Source: Tenacibaculum dicentrarchi (GTDB lineage: Bacteria > Bacteroidota > Bacteroidia > Flavobacteriales > Flavobacteriaceae). From it: a stretch of 64,000 nt of DNA. Position 1 is the first letter of the stretch, and the number at the start of each line of letters is the position of its first letter. Location of the stretch: NCBI RefSeq assembly GCF_900239345.1, contig NZ_OESZ01000012.1, forward strand, positions 62,001 through 126,000, in the 5' to 3' direction. Position numbers and translations under genes: made by a program. Of this stretch, positions 42,649 through 51,449 are shown piece by piece. Below the pieces are notes generated by a model. The model saw only the letters and a list, made by a program, of their open reading frames with translations. It was not told the DNA's origin and searched no databases.

Positions 42649-43878
42649 TTAATCTGCTCTTAATGCTTCAATTGGTTTAATATTCGCGGCTCTTTTTGCA
42701 GGTAAATATCCTGCAATTAAGCCCGATAAAACTAAAACAACAGTTGCTCCTATTACAATCCCTGGGCTTACGCTAGGATCTTTTATAAAATATTTCTCTA
42801 AACTATCGCCAAGTAAACTTAAAATATAGGTTCCTAACGACAGCCCTAAATACCCTGCAATTGTAGTTATTAATACAGATTCTTGTACTACCATTCCTAC
42901 TATTGATGAAGGCTTTGCTCCTAATGCTTTTCGAATACCAAATTCTTTGGTACGTTCTTTAATTACAAAAATCATAATATTACTAATTCCTATAATACCA
43001 GCGATTAAAGTTCCTGAGCCTACAAAAATGACAATAAAATACAACGCCATCATAAAAGTACCAATACCTTTATTTGCTTCTGCCATATTCCGTACCGAAA
43101 GTGCCCCTTGATCGTCTGGATGAATGCCTAAATTTTTACGTAAATCACGCTCCATTTTATTTCCAAAAGCAATTGCCTGATCTAAACTTAGTTTAGGGTC
43201 ATAACCTACAACAATTTGACTTAAATGGTCGTTATTTCCATAAATCATCTGTGCTGTAGTAACAGGCATATAGGTTTGACGCTCTTCTCTATCGCCTCCA
43301 TCATCAGAAAAAATACCGATAATTAAATAAGATATTCCGTTTACACTTACTCGTTTTCCTAGGGCTGGTTTTTCACCAAATAAATCTTGCTTTACCAAAC
43401 GACCAATAACAATAACTTTCGATTTTTCTTGTAAATCGCGCGTGTTAATATATCTACCTTGATCAATAATTGTTTTCTCTAAAAATTGATGATCAGGATG
43501 AACGGCTCTTAAACTATACTTATCTGATTTATTTTTATACGAAATACTTACATTCTTATAAATACGTGCCGTTAAATGCTGAATTTTATCATCATATTCT
43601 TTTTTGATAAAATTGAAATCTTTATTTTTAAGTTGAATTTCTCGCCCTGTTTGTAAGCCTTTATAAGGTTTTGATGTTTTCCAAACACGAATTCTCATGG
43701 TATTCATGGCATCATCAACAAAATCGCCTCTAAACGAATTACTTAATCCGCTTACAATTCCAAAAAGTAAGGTAAATAGTAAAATTGCAAAAGCCACGGT
43801 AAAGCCAGACATTACCGAACGTAATTTATTTTTACTGATGCTTTGAAATATTTCTCTCCAACGATCTAAATCAAACAT
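42649..43878 (-). CDS. ABC transporter permease, MacB/FtsX type
   Basis: 409 residues with the same layout as its neighbour: N-terminal helix (FTVAFAILLFTLLFG), periplasmic domain, and three C-terminal helices with VIKERTKEFGIRKALGAKPSSI. The two share the family motifs but are clearly diverged, so this is an old duplication. It begins 2 bases after the ATPase gene. Confidence 0.92.
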   Translation of the reverse strand: MFDLDRWREIFQSISKNKLRSVMSGFTVAFAILLFTLLFGIVSGLSNSFRGDFVDDAMNTMRIRVWKTSKPYKGLQTGREIQLKNKDFNFIKKEYDDKIQHLTARIYKNVSISYKNKSDKYSLRAVHPDHQFLEKTIIDQGRYINTRDLQEKSKVIVIGRLVKQDLFGEKPALGKRVSVNGISYLIIGIFSDDGGDREERQTYMPVTTAQMIYGNNDHLSQIVVGYDPKLSLDQAIAFGNKMERDLRKNLGIHPDDQGALSVRNMAEANKGIGTFMMALYFIVIFVGSGTLIAGIIGISNIMIFVIKERTKEFGIRKALGAKPSSIVGMVVQESVLITTIAGYLGLSLGTYILSLLGDSLEKYFIKDPSVSPGIVIGATVVLVLSGLIAGYLPAKRAANIKPIEALRAD

Positions 43879-43880
43879 AT

Positions 43881-44591
43881 TTAAATTGATTTAGATTTAA
43901 CTTTATTTTCGATGTTTGCAGTTAATTCATCACTAATAATAACCCCATCTTTTAAACGAATTATTCTTTTAGTTTGTTCGGCAACCTCTTCTTCGTGGGT
44001 AATTACAAAAACCGTCATTCCTTCTTCATTAATTCCTTTTAATAAATCCATCACCGAATCGGTAGTTGTAGAATCTAACGCACCTGTAGGCTCATCAGCT
44101 AAAACAACTTTGGGTTTTGTAGCTAAAGCTCTTGCAATAGCAACCCGTTGTTTTTGCCCACCCGAAAGTTCATTTGGCAAATGATGCGCCCATTCTTTTA
44201 AGCCTACTTTTTCTAAATATTCTAAGGCAATTACTGCGCGTTCTTTTCTGTTTACACCTTTATAATATAAGGGCAATGCTACGTTTTCTAGAGCAGTTTT
44301 ATAAGATATTAAATTAAAAGACTGAAAAATAAATCCTAAAAATTTATTTCGTAAAACAGCTGCTTTAGTTTCATTTAAATTTTCAATTAATTGATTATTT
44401 AAATAATATTTTCCTTCATCGTGTGAATCTAACAAGCCAACAATATTTAATAAAGTTGATTTTCCTGAACCTGATGAACCCATAATAGATACAAATTCTC
44501 CTTCTTTAATATGTAAATCTAGTCCTTTTAAAACATGAAGTGAGTCTTTACCAATTGGGTAAGATTTGTGTAAGTTTTCTATTCGAATCAT
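43881..44591 (-). CDS. ABC transporter ATPase, MacB/LolD type
   Basis: 236 residues from the ATG MIRIENLHKSYPIG; a TTG 48 bases upstream would give an atypical extension and I reject it. Walker A GSSGSGKST, signature LSGGQKQRVAIARALATKP, Walker B VVLADEPTGALDS and a H-loop VITHEEEV. Type VII ABC ATPases of this sort drive mechanotransmission for MacAB-like export of peptides, lipoproteins or toxins; the substrate is unknown. Confidence 0.93.
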   Translation of the reverse strand: MIRIENLHKSYPIGKDSLHVLKGLDLHIKEGEFVSIMGSSGSGKSTLLNIVGLLDSHDEGKYYLNNQLIENLNETKAAVLRNKFLGFIFQSFNLISYKTALENVALPLYYKGVNRKERAVIALEYLEKVGLKEWAHHLPNELSGGQKQRVAIARALATKPKVVLADEPTGALDSTTTDSVMDLLKGINEEGMTVFVITHEEEVAEQTKRIIRLKDGVIISDELTANIENKVKSKSI

Positions 44592-44747
44592 TGCGCTAGT
44601 TAGTTTTAAAGATAAAAAATACTGATGCTTAATTTGCAACTAATTTTATGTTAAATTAGTATTTACTTCCTTACAAGACGCTTAATTTTGATTTATGTTA
44701 CATTTTTTTTAAGTAATTTTAAATTTAACCTCAAAACGCTAACTTAA

Positions 44748-45161
44748 ATGACTGATTTACCTGCTGATAAAAAAATAATTCTGTTTGATGGAATTTGTAA
44801 TTTTTGCAACTCTTCAATTTTAAAAATAATTAAATTTGATAAAAAAAACCAGTTTATTTTTACCTCTTTACAGTCGGATATTGGTAAAAAAATACTTATA
44901 CATTTAGGAATTGACACTACAAAAATTGATTCCATTATTTTATATGAACCGACTATTTCTTATGATATCAAATCGACAGCAGTTTTAAAAATTATGGCTT
45001 GTTTTGGTGGTTTTTGGCGTTTAACAATATTTTTAAGGTTTTTACCCGAAGGATTTCGTAATTTTTGCTATGATATTATCGCAAAAAACAGGTATAAATG
45101 GTTTGGCAAAAAAGAAACTTGTATAATTCCATCTAAAGAAATAAAAGAGAAATTTTTATAA
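44748..45161 (+). CDS. DCC-family thiol-disulfide protein (DUF393)
   Basis: 137 residues. The start KKIILFDGICNFC places the family's DxxCxxC motif (C17, C20); later TSLQSDIGKKI, STAVLKIMACFGG and RNRYKWFGKK follow. The DCC family is predicted to have a thioredoxin-like fold; its biological role is not settled. It is divergent from the efflux operon. An imperfect hairpin at about 45166-45200 may end it. Confidence 0.85.
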   Translation: MTDLPADKKIILFDGICNFCNSSILKIIKFDKKNQFIFTSLQSDIGKKILIHLGIDTTKIDSIILYEPTISYDIKSTAVLKIMACFGGFWRLTIFLRFLPEGFRNFCYDIIAKNRYKWFGKKETCIIPSKEIKEKFL

Positions 45162-45252
45162 AAAATAAACCCACTTAACAATATGTTAGCGGGCTTATTC
45201 AGTTCAAAATTGGGGGATTATTCTATGAGAAGAAGAGACTTCTTCTATTCTT

Positions 45253-46341
45253 TTAGTTATTAAAATAAATTTTAGAAGCTCCTAAACCTACAGGTGAAGC
45301 ATATATTTCTGATTTAGTATTTATATCAAAAACTTTTAATTTACTTAATTTTTTAAACGCATATTCTACCGTAAATAATTGATTTTGTCTTACATTCATT
45401 CCGTAAATTGAACCAACATTTATACCTTGAGTCGCTAAATTAGATGATGTATTAGTGATATTATAGACCGTAGTATTACTTCCTTGATAATAATAAACTT
45501 TATTATTATCGAAACTCATGTAAGTCGCTCTTTTGTTTTCAGGAAAAGCTAATTCTTTTACTATTTTATTAGTAGAAGTGTTAATAAAACTTATTGAAGA
45601 GGTTGTTGAAGTTAATACTTTTGTATAATCATCATTATAAGTTAAAGGTTTTCCTTCAGATAAAACAATTAAGTTTCCAGCGTTATCAAAAGCCATTTCA
45701 TCTGGATTATCTTTTACAGTAATTGTTGAAACACTATTATTTGCCTTTAAATCGACCACAGAAATAATATTACTTGACGACCAAGCTCCTTTGTGAGAAA
45801 TATATAATTTATGATCTTTATTTAAAATTTGTTCTACACCGTTTTCTAAAGAAATAGTTGTTGTTTCAATTTTATTTGTTTTCAAATCGATAATAGCTAC
45901 ATAATCATCTTTAGTATTTCCGCCATCGCCCCAATTGGTAACATATCCTTTATCGCCTACAACGGTCATATATCTAGGGTTTTTTAAGCCTGTCGTAATT
46001 TCTGCTTTTTTCTTAAACGTTATTTTATCAGCAATAATAATGGTGTTTACATCATTTAAAATAATATAAGCTTCTGTATCGGTAAATGTGATTGATTGAA
46101 TTAATCCACCTAATTGCGCATTATTTTCACCTGTATAAACGAAATTTGTTGCTAACTTCGATAATTGACTATTTACGTAAGCAATCGAGCCATCTTTATT
46201 TCCAAATCCTCCTTCCGAACTAATAATAATTCCTTTAGTATATTCACTTGGAAGTTCTTTAATTGGGGCATCATCACTAGAACAAGAAGTAATAAGTAAA
46301 CTCCCTAAAAAAAGCGATAAAAATATTTTTGTAATTTTCAT
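45253..46341 (-). CDS. BtuG-like surface lipoprotein (DUF5074, beta-propeller)
   Basis: 362 residues. The lipobox LLITSC places the lipid on C20, and the following SSDDAP resembles the acidic lipoprotein export signal of Bacteroidota, so it may face outward. The rest repeats a propeller-type pattern (VGDKGYVTNWGDGG, IIDLKTNKIETTTI, VVDLKANNSVSTI, SFINTSTNKIVKEL), as in YVTN/DUF5074 proteins. In Bacteroides, BtuG of this shape binds B12 at the surface and passes it to BtuB; here it follows btuB by 4 bases under the same B12 riboswitch. The role is inferred from this context. Confidence 0.82.
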   Translation of the reverse strand: MKITKIFLSLFLGSLLITSCSSDDAPIKELPSEYTKGIIISSEGGFGNKDGSIAYVNSQLSKLATNFVYTGENNAQLGGLIQSITFTDTEAYIILNDVNTIIIADKITFKKKAEITTGLKNPRYMTVVGDKGYVTNWGDGGNTKDDYVAIIDLKTNKIETTTISLENGVEQILNKDHKLYISHKGAWSSSNIISVVDLKANNSVSTITVKDNPDEMAFDNAGNLIVLSEGKPLTYNDDYTKVLTSTTSSISFINTSTNKIVKELAFPENKRATYMSFDNNKVYYYQGSNTTVYNITNTSSNLATQGINVGSIYGMNVRQNQLFTVEYAFKKLSKLKVFDINTKSEIYASPVGLGASKIYFNN

Positions 46342-46345
46342 TTTA

Positions 46346-48247
46346 TTAAAATTTATAGTTGATATTAATATTAAAATTTGTTCCAGGCATCGGGCGTAAA
46401 TTTGAGAAATAATACACTTTGTTAAATATATTATTAACAGTTAGCCCAATTATAGGAAGGTTTATTTTTGTTGTTGATAACTTAAAATTAAGTCCTATAT
46501 TTTGTACGTTTACTTTTTTGAGCGAATAAAAATCTAAATTTATTTCGTTGGTATATACTTTACTTTGATATAAACTCTGTAGAAAAATACTAATTTTTTT
46601 ATAAGAATAATCGGCAGTAAAATTCCATAAATGCTTTGGAGCATATGGCAAAATTTTATTATTTTCGATATTTTCAGCCGTTGTAAACGTGTAATTCGAT
46701 GAAATAGCAAATCGATGTTCTGCTATTTTTTTTTGAAAACCGATAAACGATTCTATTCCTTTATGAACTACATCATTTACATTTTTTGGTCGCCATAAAT
46801 TACTATTTCCAGCGGGCAGCCATAAAATTTTATCATTTATATGAATATAAAATGCTGTTGATTTTAATTCTATATTTTTATTTTTAAAAGAAATACCCAC
46901 TTCTCCTTGAACCGAATTTTCTGCTACTAAATGTAAGTTTCCTACTATCGGCCAATACATTTCGTTATACGTTGGCACTCTGTAATTGGTAGAGAAATTC
47001 GCTGAAAAATTTACTTTTGAAGCTATTTTATATTCACCTGCTACAAATACAGAAACAGGCACGTTAAAATCTGAATTAAGTTCTTTTCTTAGCTGAAAAC
47101 TTGTTTTAACTTTTTTTAAAGGCTGATATTTTACACTTCCGATAAAAGCGATTGAATTTCTTTTTTTAGTTATTTTTGAATTATCTCCAATCATATTCCC
47201 TTTGATATTACCATTGATGTTTTCAAAAACAGTTTTATAATTAAAAGATAAAATATTCGAAGGTTTATAAGTCAGATTATAATTGATATGTGTCGTTTGC
47301 GATTTTCCAAAACTAAAATCGATAGCATTTTTATTGGTATAATAGCGATATTCTTGGGTTAAATAAGCAATACTTAGTAGCTGTTTAAATGCAGATGAAT
47401 ACTTATAATTCCACTGTAATAAATTCCGTTGATTAAAATCTTCATTGCGTTCACTTCCTGCTGATGGATTTGGTAATCCATCGGAAAACAACCGATTTCC
47501 GTAATATTTTGTGGTATAAAAAGCGAGTTTATTTTTTGAATTAAATTGATGCGCGATATTAAAATTAACGCCATAATTTTTATAGTTTCCATTTTTATTT
47601 TTCAATAAACGCCCATTTTCATCTTTATATCGCTTATCGATAAAGGTATAATTATTATCAGAATAATTAAATGTAGAAGCCAATTTTACGCTCCATTTTT
47701 TATCAGCAAAAGCACTTTTAAAAAAGTTAGAACTTGTATTAAAACTTCCAAAAGAAGAAAAAATATGGATTTTTTGATGTTTCGTAAAATTTATTTCATC
47801 GTTTAAATGCACCGTTCCACCGATAGCTCCCGAGCCAAAATCGGTACTATTTCCGCCACTTTGAACAGTTACAATATCGCTAATATTAGCAGATAAGGCA
47901 TTAAAATCGGTTTGACCGCTACCAACCGAATTAATCGGGATTCCATTCCAAATTACCAAAGTATTCGAAGCCGAAGTTCCTCTAAAACGAGCCGTACTTA
48001 CACCCCCGTTTCCATAATCTCTAAAGGAAATTGGGCTGTTATATCGTAAAAGATTGGTGAAATTAATAGGGTTTTTAACTTGTTGTTTTATGCCTATTTT
48101 TATGGATTTTACACGTATTTTTTTAGGAGCTATTTTTTTATTTCCAACAACCACCACTTCCTCTAAAACATTCGAAATCGAATTTTTTTGAGCAAAGCAA
48201 GAAAATGCCAGTATAAAAAATAATATAAAAAGTACGTGTTTTTTCAT
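46346..48247 (-). CDS. btuB: TonB-dependent cobalamin receptor BtuB
   Basis: 633 residues. A signal peptide (MKKHVLFILFFILAFSCFAQ) is followed by a TonB-box-like VLEEVVVVGNKK, a plug domain with FRDYGNGGVSTARFRGTSAS and VIWNGIPINSVGSGQTDFN, and a 22-strand barrel ending in NINYKF. It imports corrinoids across the outer membrane using TonB energy. The assignment to B12 rests on the riboswitch just upstream (48297-48464) and the adjacent BtuG-like and cob genes. Confidence 0.92.
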   Translation of the reverse strand: MKKHVLFILFFILAFSCFAQKNSISNVLEEVVVVGNKKIAPKKIRVKSIKIGIKQQVKNPINFTNLLRYNSPISFRDYGNGGVSTARFRGTSASNTLVIWNGIPINSVGSGQTDFNALSANISDIVTVQSGGNSTDFGSGAIGGTVHLNDEINFTKHQKIHIFSSFGSFNTSSNFFKSAFADKKWSVKLASTFNYSDNNYTFIDKRYKDENGRLLKNKNGNYKNYGVNFNIAHQFNSKNKLAFYTTKYYGNRLFSDGLPNPSAGSERNEDFNQRNLLQWNYKYSSAFKQLLSIAYLTQEYRYYTNKNAIDFSFGKSQTTHINYNLTYKPSNILSFNYKTVFENINGNIKGNMIGDNSKITKKRNSIAFIGSVKYQPLKKVKTSFQLRKELNSDFNVPVSVFVAGEYKIASKVNFSANFSTNYRVPTYNEMYWPIVGNLHLVAENSVQGEVGISFKNKNIELKSTAFYIHINDKILWLPAGNSNLWRPKNVNDVVHKGIESFIGFQKKIAEHRFAISSNYTFTTAENIENNKILPYAPKHLWNFTADYSYKKISIFLQSLYQSKVYTNEINLDFYSLKKVNVQNIGLNFKLSTTKINLPIIGLTVNNIFNKVYYFSNLRPMPGTNFNININYKF

Positions 48248-48296
48248 AAATATATTAAAAACCTTTATCCCGAAAGTTTGAATTATTTAAAATATA

Positions 48297-48464
48297 GGCA
48301 GGTCTCCTGGCTTGCGTCTTGTAATTGGTCTTCCCATTTCTAAAAAACAGTGACTAAAGAATTATTACAAGCTTTCTAGCTTACAGTTGCGGGAACAGCT
48401 TCGGTATTTAACCGAATTCCCTTTTAATTTGATGTTATGTTTTTAAACATCAAAACCTAAATTT
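48297..48464 (-). promoter_or_regulatory. Cobalamin (B12) riboswitch
   Basis: On the minus strand it shows AAGGGAATTCGGT, ACCGAAGCTGTTCCCGC followed by AACTGTAA, GTCACTG, GGGAAGACC, and the B12 box GCAAGCCAGGAGACCTGC close to its 3' end. These are the conserved cobalamin-riboswitch elements in the right order. It leads into btuB 50 bases further on, so high B12 should turn off btuB and the BtuG-like gene. The 340-base gap between btuB and cobU is otherwise promoters and AT-rich sequence. Confidence 0.93.
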
Positions 48465-48468
48465 TCGG

Positions 48469-48476
48469 CAAATGTA
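48469..48476 (-). promoter_or_regulatory. Candidate -7 box of the B12 riboswitch transcript
   Basis: Minus-strand TACATTTG, matching TAnnTTTG, just upstream of the riboswitch 5' end. No TTG at -33 spacing. Confidence 0.45.
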
Positions 48477-48587
48477 GACTATTATTTTAATAATAAGAAT
48501 TCATTATCATTAAAAAAGCTATTATTCACTTTTTCTAAAAAATGTTTACAATATTTGCAATAAATTCATTTATTATAATTATTAATT

Positions 48588-49091
48588 ATGATGTATTATA
48601 TCTCTGGCGGAGAACGTTCAGGAAAAAGCAGTTATGCACAAGAATTAGCAGAATCATTATCAGAAAACCCTTATTATTTAGCAACTTCAAGGATTTGGGA
48701 TGCCGATTTTAAAAAACGTGTAGACAGACATATTTCTGATAGAGATGAACGTTGGACAACTATTGAAGAAGAAAAAAACATCAGTAATGTAATTCCTAAA
48801 AATGCCACCGTAGTTATTGATTGCGTTACTTTATGGCTAACTAATTTTTATTTAGATACTAAAAATGATATTCAAGAAAGTTTACATTTAGCTACTCAAG
48901 AAATTGACAAACTAATTGAAATTGATGCAACTATTATTATTATTTCAAATGAAATAGGAATGGGTTTACATGCCGATACTAAAATTGGTAGAAAATTCAC
49001 CGAATTACAAGGTTGGACGAATCAATATATTGCAAAAAAAGCCGATAAAGCCATTTTTATGGTTTCAGGATTGCCTTTAACTTTAAAATAA
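48588..49091 (+). CDS. cobU: Adenosylcobinamide kinase / adenosylcobinamide-phosphate guanylyltransferase
   Basis: 167 residues. P-loop GGERSGKSSYAQ (7-18), then WDADFKKRVDRHISDRDERW with the guanylylated His region, VVIDCVTLWLTN, and SNEIGMGLHADTKIGRKF. The enzyme phosphorylates adenosylcobinamide and adds GMP, first step of nucleotide loop assembly. Two consecutive ATGs (48588, 48591) are possible starts. It opens the operon cobU-cobT-cobS-cobC-btuF, divergent from btuB; I see no separate riboswitch in front of it. Confidence 0.95.
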   Translation: MMYYISGGERSGKSSYAQELAESLSENPYYLATSRIWDADFKKRVDRHISDRDERWTTIEEEKNISNVIPKNATVVIDCVTLWLTNFYLDTKNDIQESLHLATQEIDKLIEIDATIIIISNEIGMGLHADTKIGRKFTELQGWTNQYIAKKADKAIFMVSGLPLTLK

Positions 49092-49103
49092 AAACCTAAA
49101 AAA

Positions 49104-50144
49104 ATGTATTCTACTGATATAAAACCTCTTTCAAATACGCTAAAAACAGAACTTCAAGATAAAATTGATTTTAAAACAAAACCACTCGGATCACTAGGTA
49201 TTTTAGAAGATATTGCCTTACAAATAGGGCAAATTCAAAACAGCCTTAGTCCTACTTTATCAAAACCAACTGTTGTTGTTTTTGCTGGCGATCATGGAAT
49301 TGTAACATCGAAAGCTGTGAGTCCTTATCCGCAGGAAGTAACCCAACAAATGGTGTTAAATTTCTTAAATAATGGCGCTGCAATTAACGTTTTTTGTAAT
49401 CAGAATGATATCAATTTAAAAATTGTTGATGCAGGTGTAAACGCTAATTTTGAAGCAAACATCAATTTAATAGATGCTAAAATAGCTAAAGGAACAAAAG
49501 ATTATAGTATTGAAAAAGCAATGACCACAGCCGAGTGTTTATCGGCGTTAGATAAAGGAAAAAAACTAGTTCAAAAATTACATAAACAAGGCACAAATAC
49601 CATTGGTTTTGGCGAAATGGGCATAGGAAATACCTCTTCTGCTTCTTTATTGATGAGTTATTTTACTGGTATTTCTATTGAAAATTGTGTTGGAAAAGGA
49701 ACTGGTTTAGATGCTTCTGGAGTTCTTAAAAAAGCTGAAATTCTTAAAAACGCACTTAATTTACATCAAAAAAACATTCAAAATCCGATAGATGCTTTGG
49801 CTACTTTTGGTGGTTTTGAAATTGTAATGATGTGCGGTGCAATGCTAGAAGCGGCATCTTTAAAAATGACTATTTTAGTAGATGGATTTATTGTTACTTC
49901 GGCGTTATTAGCGGCACAGGCTATCGATAAAAACGTTTTAGAGTATTGTGTTTTTTGCCATACATCAGGCGAACAAGGTCATGAAAAAATGTTGCAATTT
50001 TTAAAGGCAAAACCACTCTTAAATATTGGTTTACGTTTAGGCGAAGGAACAGGATCTGCTATTGCTTTTCCTATTGTAAAAGCTGCGGTTAGTTTTTTAA
50101 ATGAAATGGCAACTTTTAAAAGTGCCAATATATCAGAAGGGTAA
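49104..50144 (+). CDS. cobT: Nicotinate-nucleotide-dimethylbenzimidazole phosphoribosyltransferase
   Basis: 346 residues. KTKPLGSLGILEDIALQIG, VVVFAGDHGIVTSKAVSPYP, GFGEMGIGNTSSASLL, and the catalytic Glu in LRLGEGTGSAIAFP are CobT hallmarks. It makes alpha-ribazole phosphate, the lower ligand of B12, from nicotinate mononucleotide and a base. 12 bases after cobU. Confidence 0.95.
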   Translation: MYSTDIKPLSNTLKTELQDKIDFKTKPLGSLGILEDIALQIGQIQNSLSPTLSKPTVVVFAGDHGIVTSKAVSPYPQEVTQQMVLNFLNNGAAINVFCNQNDINLKIVDAGVNANFEANINLIDAKIAKGTKDYSIEKAMTTAECLSALDKGKKLVQKLHKQGTNTIGFGEMGIGNTSSASLLMSYFTGISIENCVGKGTGLDASGVLKKAEILKNALNLHQKNIQNPIDALATFGGFEIVMMCGAMLEAASLKMTILVDGFIVTSALLAAQAIDKNVLEYCVFCHTSGEQGHEKMLQFLKAKPLLNIGLRLGEGTGSAIAFPIVKAAVSFLNEMATFKSANISEG

Positions 50145-50147
50145 TTT

Positions 50148-50924
50148 ATGAAAAATCAAATTCATTATTTTTTAACAGCAGTTTTATTTTTCACCCGAAT
50201 CCCCTGCCCAAAATGGGTAAATCATTCTTCGGATATTTTAAATAAAAGCAGTCGATATTTCTCGTTAGTTGGTATTCTTATTGGCGCAATTTCGGCATTG
50301 ACTTATATTAGTTCAGCGTATCTTTTTAATGAAAACATTGCACTTGTTTTTAGTTTGATTGCCTCTATTTTAACCACAGGTGCTTTTCATGAAGATGGTT
50401 TTGCGGATGTTTGCGACGGTTTTGGTGGCGGATGGACGAAAGATAAAATTTTAACCATTATGAAAGATTCTAGATTAGGAACTTATGGTGTTGTTGGGAT
50501 TATTTGCCTTTTATCGATTAAATTATTGTGTTTACACCAACTTTTACAATTCAATAATTCAATTAAAACAGTTCCTTTATTATTGATTTCTGGGCATGCA
50601 ATTAGCCGTTTTATCGCAACTATTTTATTATATACACACCAATATGTAAGAGATATTGACACCGCAAAAATCAAACCGACCACAAAAAAAATGAGTACAA
50701 AAGCGTTAATTATTTCTGGTTTCTTCGGAATTTTTCCGCTTGTATTTTTTCAAGACATTAGAGTATTTACCGTTTTAATTCCGTTGTTTTTAACGTATTT
50801 ATATATGGGGCGTTTTTTCAAAAAATGGATTGGCGGACAAACAGGCGATTGTGCTGGGGCATTACAACAGGTATCCGAAGTTATTTTTTATTTATCAATA
50901 CTTATTTTATGGAAATTATTTTAG
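50148..50924 (+). CDS. cobS: Adenosylcobinamide-GDP ribazoletransferase
   Basis: 258 residues with about six membrane helices. FFTRIPCPKWVN near the start, FHEDGFADVCDGFGGGWTKD (metal/substrate motif) and KDSRLGTYGVVG are typical CobS. It joins adenosylcobinamide-GDP to alpha-ribazole in the inner membrane to finish the cobamide. It follows cobT after 3 bases and overlaps cobC by 16 bases. Confidence 0.94.
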   Translation: MKNQIHYFLTAVLFFTRIPCPKWVNHSSDILNKSSRYFSLVGILIGAISALTYISSAYLFNENIALVFSLIASILTTGAFHEDGFADVCDGFGGGWTKDKILTIMKDSRLGTYGVVGIICLLSIKLLCLHQLLQFNNSIKTVPLLLISGHAISRFIATILLYTHQYVRDIDTAKIKPTTKKMSTKALIISGFFGIFPLVFFQDIRVFTVLIPLFLTYLYMGRFFKKWIGGQTGDCAGALQQVSEVIFYLSILILWKLF

Positions 50925-51436
50925 TCAGACATACCACGCCAAATATTGAAAAAGGAGTTTGCTACGGGCAAGCAGATATTGGCGTTATCGATACTTTTTT
51001 AGAAGAAATACCCCCAATTTTAAAAGAAGTTCCTGTAAATGATACTGAAACAGCGTATTATTCAAGTCCTTTAAAACGTTGTAAATTATTAGCAGAACAA
51101 TTATCTGAAACTATTATTTTTGATGATAGATTAAAAGAACTCGATTTTGGAGATTGGGAACTTCAAAAATGGGATGATATCAATAAACCCGAGTTAGATA
51201 TTTGGATGAACGATTTTGTAAATATTACCGTTACCAATGGCGAATCTTACATTGATTTACACAGTAGAACGGTGGCGTTTTTATCCGAAGTTAAAGCCTT
51301 AAAAAAACAACGTATTGTTATCGTTACACATGCTGGAGTAATCAGAAGTTTATGGGCTTATGTAAACAATATTTCTTTAGAAAATTCTTTCGATTTAAAA
51401 TTAAAATACGGAGATATTATCAAATTCACACTATAA
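50909..51436 (+). CDS. cobC: Alpha-ribazole phosphatase (histidine phosphatase family)
   Basis: 175 residues from the ATG (MEIILVRHTTPNIEKGVC) that overlaps cobS by 16 bases; a TTG-initiated longer form is not plausible. The catalytic His is H8 in VRHT; SSPLKRC and ELDFGDWELQKWDDI follow, and the second His is in VTHAGVIRS. It removes phosphate from alpha-ribazole-5'-phosphate (or cobalamin-5'-phosphate). The histidine phosphatase family is broad, but the position inside the cob operon supports CobC. Confidence 0.88.
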   Translation: MEIILVRHTTPNIEKGVCYGQADIGVIDTFLEEIPPILKEVPVNDTETAYYSSPLKRCKLLAEQLSETIIFDDRLKELDFGDWELQKWDDINKPELDIWMNDFVNITVTNGESYIDLHSRTVAFLSEVKALKKQRIVIVTHAGVIRSLWAYVNNISLENSFDLKLKYGDIIKFTL

Positions 51437-51449
51437 TTCAATCATCAAA

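Noticed and set aside
50825-50908. A longer cobC starting with TTG inside cobS
   Set aside because: The extra 28 residues are the out-of-frame reading of cobS; the histidine phosphatase fold begins at the ATG at 50909.
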